Assembly (NCBI GenBank): GCA_023512835.1
Contig: CM042089.1
Coordinates: forward strand, 50,553,004 to 50,617,003
Source of the DNA: Taxillus chinensis
Taxonomy: Eukaryota; Streptophyta; Magnoliopsida; Santalales; Loranthaceae
Direction of reading: 5' to 3'
DNA length: 64,000 nt
Position numbers and translations under genes: made by a program. Below, piece after piece: positions 58,472-64,000 of the stretch. Below the pieces are notes generated by a model, which had not been told where the DNA came from, did not search any database, and saw only the letters and a program-made list of their open reading frames with translations. The number at the start of each line of letters is the position of its first letter. The first letter of the stretch is position 1.

Positions 58472-58913
58472 GTAGGTTTCTTCTTTTAATAGTTTCCTGT
58501 TTGTATTTTTATTTTTATAACTGTTTCTATTTTTTGTGCAGGTTTTCTATTTTATTTTTGTTAATTTTGTAATCTATTTTGACTAGTTTCCTATTTTGTT
58601 TTGCAGGTTTATTATTTTATTTTATTTTTCTTTTCTAACAGTTTCTTATTTAGTAGGCTACCTTTTTTTATTTTCTTTCCTTTTATTAGTATTTTTTTCT
58701 AACAGTTTCTTGTTTTGTAGGTTTCCTTTTTCTAACAGTTTCTTGTTTTATTTTTCGTTTCTTTTTCTAATAGTTTCTTATTTTGTTTTTGTTTCCTTTT
58801 TTTCTAATAGTTCCTATTTTGTAGGTTTTCTTTTTCTAACATTTTTTTTGTTTAATTTCCTTTAAAAAGTTTTTTTTTTTAGTTTCTTTTTATAGGTTTC
58901 TAAAGGAGGCAAG
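58472..58913. repeat. T-rich low-complexity tract
   Basis: About 440 bp made largely of variants of TTTCTAACAGTTTCTTGTTT and TTTTGTAGGTTTCC. The 89-codon frame inside it reflects composition. It may be the leader of the element whose ORF follows. Confidence 0.7.
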
Positions 58914-59760
58914 ATGAGCTTTCAAGGATTTGGTGAACAAAGCATGCATATTCCATGGTGGGAACAACAGATAGAGTTACCCCAATCCCAGGTCTTTTCT
59001 TCACAAACTCGATGAGGTGTCTACAATGTTACAACAGATGCTCTCAGCTTTGGAAGCAACTCAACCGGTACCAATGGAAGTTTATCCATACTAGCCATAG
59101 CATCAGCAAGCTCCCATTACACCAACTTATTACCAAGAGTGGGAGGACCATCCAAATTTCAACTATCCACAAGAGCCTCCATATTGGTATGACGAGTGGC
59201 CATATCAGCAACAACAAGCAACTCCTTCCACTGATGACCTTATTCAGCAACTGCTAAAGCAGCAACAACTTGCTACTCTTCAAGACCAATTGGAGAGGCA
59301 AAATGAGGAGATGCAAGAGATACGAACTTGGCTACACCAAATGAAAGCCACCTTCCATGAGCTCAAAATTCAAAATAAAGAGGAGGGTGTGTTTGCCCAA
59401 GCTACCCCAATGGAGCCTCAAGAAGACGAGATGACGCCATCACTTGAGTATCTTCCCTATACTTTGGGGGAAAGTGGTGACAATCTAGTGCCCACTGCCA
59501 CATTTGTATTACCTGAAGAAGAAGAGGCATATTTTGAATTTTCTAAAGAGGAGATGCCACAACCAATCACTCCAGAGTTCGAGCACACCACTGAGTCTCC
59601 TTCATATGAATTCTTGGAGGACAGTTGTCCACCTCCTATTACTATTGCTGCCTCTATGCCACATGCAGATGATAGCACACTATTTCCTTGGCCACAAGAA
59701 TCACATGAAGACTTGAATTGGCTCATTGGCAACAATTCAAGTGTGGGGGGAGTTGCTTAA
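58914..59760 (+). pseudogene. Unrecognised retroelement ORF (aromatic, acidic, coiled coil)
   Basis: ATG 58914 gives MSFQGFGEQSMHIPWWEQQI. After a frame change near 59,008 the reading continues with LQQMLSALEATQP, two TAG codons near 59,086, NYPQEPPYWYDEWPYQQQQ, a Q-rich coiled coil (LIQQLLKQQQLATLQDQLER, IRTWLHQMKATF), then an acidic Glu/Pro-rich C-terminus to TAA 59758-59760. 59290-59760 alone is 156 open codons. I do not recognise a family. The position upstream of an Athila-like PPT and LTR suggests an accessory or gag-like protein of a non-autonomous relative. Confidence 0.5.
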
Positions 59761-60067
59761 GGATGTTGTCACTACCGTGGACCATACTGTTGTGGATACC
59801 TTGTTTAGTGAGCCAGTGGAGTTTGTACTGCCTTGTCACCATCATTTATTTGCAGTGAAGGACACTATGTTTGTGAAGATGTCCTCAAGTGTGCACTTTG
59901 AAGAGTTCAAATGGTTACCACCACCAATTCCTTATCCTGATGTGGCCTATGAATGTGCTAAAGTGTATACTACAAGGATGAAAGCTTATCATTCGATGGT
60001 TGAGCCTTGTTTGAGCCCATCAGATTGTTTCTTTCCTTCTCATTTATTGTTCATTGTTCATTTTTAG
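59726..60067 (+). pseudogene. Second unrecognised ORF, overlapping
   Basis: 113 codons in the +1 frame relative to the preceding ORF: LLKDVVTTVDHTVVDTLFSE, FKWLPPPIPYPDVAYE, then a hydrophobic end. It may continue the previous protein after a single-base shift in the run of six G near 59,740. No domain recognised. Confidence 0.4.
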
Positions 60068-60102
60068 AATTGCATTCCATATCCATAGCTTTTATTTTTG
60101 AG

Positions 60103-60140
60103 TTACATTGAGGACAATGCAACATTTAAGTGTGGGGAGG
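60103..60140 (+). promoter_or_regulatory. Inner AGGA-loop hairpin with PPT-like run (Athila-like)
   Basis: TTACATTG-AGGA-CAATGCAA (60103-60122, seven of eight pairs) followed by TTTAAGTGTGGGGAGGG. No LTR follows, so this is not the active PPT. Confidence 0.7.
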
Positions 60141-61220
60141 GAACACATAGTTTAGCTTAGTTAAATATTTTTTTTTGTGTTTTCATTAGTTTGTTTTTGC
60201 TTGCTATTGTGTTTTTCTTTGGTTTATTTAGTTATTTATTTATTTTTAAATTCAAAAAAAAAAAACCAAAAAAGATTTTCTTTTGTTTTTGTGTGCTTTA
60301 TTTTTATTTTTAGGATGCATGTTTTTAGTCTTGAACTATTTGTGCTTATATTAGTTCCAATTTAAGATTATTTGATTATGCATTATTTGAATAATAATTG
60401 AGAATCTTGAGTAGTTAGAATTAAGTTGTCTAGTATGGATATCCATATTGTTCACAACTAGAATTTTTAGCTTCTATACTTGATTGATTTAGCTTGAATT
60501 TATACCTTATTTGAGAAATACAAATTGTAGAAATCATGATATCAGCTGTTTTTGAGCTATGCTTGATTATTAATGTTATATATTTTGACATACTTTAGAT
60601 ATCATTACATATTACTATGCCTCCACTTGAAGTTTTTCTTGCAAATTGGGACTATTTTGAACTAAACTTGTGTGCTTATAAGAAAAGAAAAAAGAAAAGA
60701 AAAGATTATGGATTGTGGGGATGCATAACTCATCAAAGGAGAAAGGAGCATAAAATGCACCCTTTGTAAAGCATTGCAGTACATCCACACCATTATCCAT
60801 TATATGAAAAACAAAACGAATGATAATAACAAAAACCTGCAAATTGTGAAAAAAAAAGGAGAAAAAAAGATAAGAATTCATTTATCTTATATCTTGTTTA
60901 GTTCCTCATGCGTATCGCCGATTTATTTATCTTTAAGTGTTGGTATGGTACATGGCATGATGTTTCGAGTGTACATAAATTATAATATTAATTTTTAAAG
61001 CATGCTTTTTCAAGTTGATTGATTGAGGACTACATATTTGTGTAACTTGATTAAGTGTTATGAATGAAGGTTTAAATTGAGAAAGTATGAAAGTTGAATA
61101 ATTTTGGTGCACACACCCACATCCATACTAGAACTTGATTCATTATACGCGAGTTGTTCTCTTTATATATTTAAATTTGCATGATTAGATGATCTTTATT
61201 TTGGTGCTTAATATTTATTT
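60141..61220. other. AT-rich 3' untranslated region
   Basis: 1.1 kb, strongly AT-rich, with an AAAAGAAAA run near 60,680. No recognisable coding sequence. Confidence 0.6.
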
Positions 61221-61258
61221 TTGTTCGAGGACGAACAAAGTTCAAGTGTGGGGGAATT
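61221..61258 (+). promoter_or_regulatory. Outer AGGA-loop hairpin and polypurine tract (Athila-like)
   Basis: TTGTTCG-AGGA-CGAACAA (61221-61238, perfect stem), then TTCAAGTGTGGGGGAATT touching the LTR start TGATAACAGC at 61259. Confidence 0.82.
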
Positions 61259-62780
61259 TGATAACAGCGAAATTTGTCATTAAATTTGCATTTAATTTAT
61301 GAGATTTAATTTAATATTTTATTGAATTAATGCATTTTTATAATAGTTTTCTCCAATTTCAATTAATTACTGTTTTATTCACTTTTATAGATTTAATATT
61401 AATTTTGGTGGTTTTTAATGTTAAATTGATTATTCTAATTTTAATATTATTTTTTTGGGCTTAATTGGTAATTTTACTAGTGATATTTTGGTTAATTAAA
61501 TTATAAGTGTTAATTAATTATTAATGTTAATTTTGGTGAGTTAATTTTAATTATTTAGAATTTGCAAGGAGTGGCTCACGACATTAATAGTGAAGAATTA
61601 TTTAAATGATGAGGAAAGCAAAAAAAAAAATGTGCGTGATGTTTAGAAAAAAATGTGAGAGAAGATTTTAAAAGTGAACAATACATATTTATTCCCAATT
61701 TAAATTTGGATGGAGAGAGAATGAGGTGTCTTACGGAATTGGTAGTGTTTGAATTGTGGGCTATTGTAATTAATGCTTTGATTTTAATTGATATAGAATT
61801 GTACGAGTGTGCAGCAAAAAGAAAAAAAGAAAAACGTGAAGGCTTTATAGGTCTATAAAACCATGCAGCGCGCGTCGTCTTCATCTAGGAACCCTTCTCG
61901 TCCCACGCTGCACCCAGCGCCTCCATAGTCGCACACGTCCTACAGAGAAGAGACCTAGCGCTGCAGCAATTCAGCGCAGGCGACGTGAAGAGAGGGTGGA
62001 AGAGACCCAACACTGTAGCAATTCAACGCAGGCGACGTGAAGAGAGGGTGGAAGAGACCCAGCGCCGCACCATTCCAACGCTCCATCATCCGTCCTCCAC
62101 GATGCAATTCGTATTTTATTTTCTATGAGTTAATTTTTTGTATTTGATTTAACTTCAAACTTCCATTGTTATTTTGAATCTTGGTTCTTCAATTTAATAA
62201 TTTAGATGCTATGGTTTTCAATTCGTTCCTCTATCTGTTTTAAATTTTTTGGAATTAATTTGCGGTTGTAGTTAATTGTGGATTATTTAAGGCATGATTT
62301 TTAATTGTGATTAATTCGCGGTTGCGGTTAATTAATTTTTAGATGTAAAGATTATTTTTCGTAGTGAATGATTTGGTCTTCCGAATGCAAAACATAATCG
62401 TTCCTAGGATTGGTACGAGTTCAAGTTTGATTTCTAGGGCGAATTCATAATTTAATTATAATCATAGTGTCTTGGTTTAATTGAATTATGAGGCCTTAAA
62501 TATGTTATTGTATTTTTAGAAGATAATGATAAATAATAATTGAAGTGAGAGGTTAAATCATCTGCGTCTTTAGTTAATTAGTTTTATTTACATATTTAGT
62601 TTTATTTTAATTCACACAAAACCCCTTAATTCTCTAACTTAGCTTTTCTTTATTTTTGCTTGAAGAATAAGTTGAATTAAATTTTATAAGTCCTCCGGTT
62701 AGTGAACGACCTATGTTAGCCCTATGCTATACTTAGTTTAAATTTTATTTGAAGTGCATATGCGATAAACGCTCTTTTCA
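61259..62780 (+). repeat. Athila-like LTR
   Basis: About 1.5 kb from TGATAACAGC to a probable end CTCTTTTCA; the right end is set by the gag start and is uncertain. The first bases and PPT context match the element at 2548. TATAAAA at 61854-61860 is a likely TATA box. A 52-bp unit (AGACCCAGCGC...GAAGAGAGGGTGG) is repeated at 61951, 62003 and partly 62055, in the predicted transcribed part. No second copy is in the window. Confidence 0.7.
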
Positions 62781-62786
62781 ACTTTC

Positions 62787-64000
62787 TTGGACTATGCAAG
62801 GCCAACTATGTCGGATCATTACTCAGGGATCAGGCAAGCAAGAGTCCAAGCAAACAATTTCGAGCTAAAACTGGCATTGATCAACATGGTAAGCAACAAT
62901 GCATTTGGAGGAATAGCAGTGGATAACCCACATCAGCACTTGATGAGATTCTTTCAAATGTGTGACACAATCAAGCTTAACAATGTGCCAGAGGAAGCAA
63001 TGAAGTTAAAACTTTTTCCTTTTTCCTCAAGGGATAGAGCTCTTGGATGGTTCAACAGTCTACCGGCTGGTTCTATAAATACTTGGGAGGAGATGCAGAC
63101 TAAATTTATGTCTAAGTATTTCCCTCCTTCCAAGGTAATCCAGCTCAGAGGAGAAATCAGCCAATTTAGGCAAGACGAGATGGAGACTCTTCATGAAGCT
63201 TGGGAAAGATTTAAAGACTTGGTAAGAAGATGCCCTGACCATGGAAGACCCCAATGGATTCAAATCGAATCCTTCTACACTGGTCTTCAGTCTCACTCAC
63301 AAGACAAGGTGAATGCAGCTGCGGGAGGATGTCTAATGAATTTGGAACCTGATGTAGCAGCTGAACTTTTAGAGAGACTATCATTAACTGATTGGTAGTG
63401 GTCTAATGTGCGGACTTCAAGGCCAAAAGAGAAGATAGCTTCAGTTGATAACTCTTCCAATGACATGCAAGAGCAGATATGGGCTCTAGCAAAAAGCATG
63501 GAAGCACTGGCTCTTAAGGTAGGAGGACCACAGCAAGCTCCACCAGTAGTTGAACAAGCATGGAGTGGAGCTGAAGAAGCAAACTTTATTGGAGGAAAGG
63601 GTATGTATTAGAAGCAACCCTTCTTCCAACAGAACCAGGGTTAAGGCTATCAACAACAAAATCCCAACCAAGGTTACCAGAAAAATGCCTTTAACCAGAA
63701 TCAGAATAGAAGAGGTGACACTTCAAATCAATATAAATATATCCCTCCAGGAATGAAGCAGAATCCATATGCTACAGATAATTATTTGGAACCACCTCTA
63801 GGTTTTGAGTAGCAACAGCAGCCTCACCCTCAGCAATAGAGAAGAAATTATCAGACTGAGGATGAAACAACCAGAAGAGAAGTGGGAGATTTGAAGGAAA
63901 GGGTAGGAAGTATGGAGATTTCTATTAAAAATATTGAGAAGCTATTGGTGAGCGTGGCACAAAATGCCAACCAGGGAGTTTCTTCCAAATCCTTTCCAAG
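62787..64000 (+). pseudogene. Athila-like gag, running off the window
   Basis: 62787-63398 is open: NNFELKLALINMVSNNAFGG, NPHQHLMRFFQMCDTI, LKLFPFSSRDRALGWFNSLP, WEEMQTKFMSKYFPPSK and LHEAWERFKDLVRRCP match the retrotransposon gag domain of Athila-type elements. The same frame continues to 64000 through TAG at 63396-63398, TAG at 63609-63611 and a few more stops, with a Gln/Asn-rich section and a coiled-coil-like GDLKERVGSMEISIKNIEKL. There is no in-frame ATG before 62808 and a TAA at 62766-62768 lies upstream, so the true start, leader and PBS appear deleted. Confidence 0.85.

Noticed and set aside
58596..58865. Phe/Leu-rich membrane-protein-like frame
   Set aside because: Low-complexity T-rich DNA gives hydrophobic codons by composition.

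Overview
The window is repeat-dense plant DNA, almost certainly intergenic heterochromatin of a flowering plant. Every coding stretch I can recognise is LTR-retrotransposon gag/pol or a retrotransposon accessory ORF. I see no host protein gene, rRNA, tRNA, CRISPR or bacterial feature. The families present (Tat/Ogre-like, Athila-like and Tekay-like Ty3/gypsy; SIRE-like and one smaller Ty1/copia) are typical of angiosperms. The species cannot be read from the sequence.

Layout. (1) 1-15578: Tat/Ogre-like copy A (+ strand), entered from its gag. It is split at 2547/12340 by a short-internal, long-LTR Athila-like element (2548-12339, target duplication TGGAC). That element's 3' LTR is itself split by a minus-strand copia element (5793-11629, target duplication TAATC). 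This is three nested layers with both duplications readable. (2) 15579-24134: the 3' part of a SIRE-like copia (integrase core, RT, RNase H, a long accessory ORF with an Ulp1-protease-like tail, 3' LTR). Its left end is fused in frame to the integrase of copy A; its right end lies in the gag of Tat copy B. (3) 24135-44301: Tat copy B (gag, protease, intron, RT, two RNase H domains, integrase, 3' UTR with 26 tandem hairpins, LTR). Its LTR is split by a nearly complete minus-strand Tekay-like chromovirus (33802-43013, target duplication ACCCC). (4) 44302-58471: Tat copy C. It uses the LTR of copy B as its own 5' LTR and carries ORF1, gag-pro, intron, pol, tandem hairpins and a 3' LTR, so B and C form an LTR-internal-LTR-internal-LTR tandem. 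(5) 58472-64000: T-rich leader, an unrecognised ORF pair, an Athila-like LTR (61259-62780) and an Athila-like gag running off the window.

None of the elements looks autonomous as written. Each has stops, frameshifts or deletions, although the Tekay-like element is close to complete. Some frameshifts may be sequence errors, because the differences between its two LTRs sit overwhelmingly at CAG/CTG trinucleotides.

Signals the ordinary annotation does not explain: a stem-AGGA-stem hairpin with compensatory stem changes, found five times upstream of polypurine tracts in Athila-like and Tekay-like elements; a 37-bp minisatellite in which each unit is a small hairpin, in the Tat 3' UTR; paired GCACGTG boxes with near-identical spacing in the LTR promoters of three unrelated families; a 182-bp GT-AG intron kept in all three Tat copies; and a W-box array in the Tat LTR.
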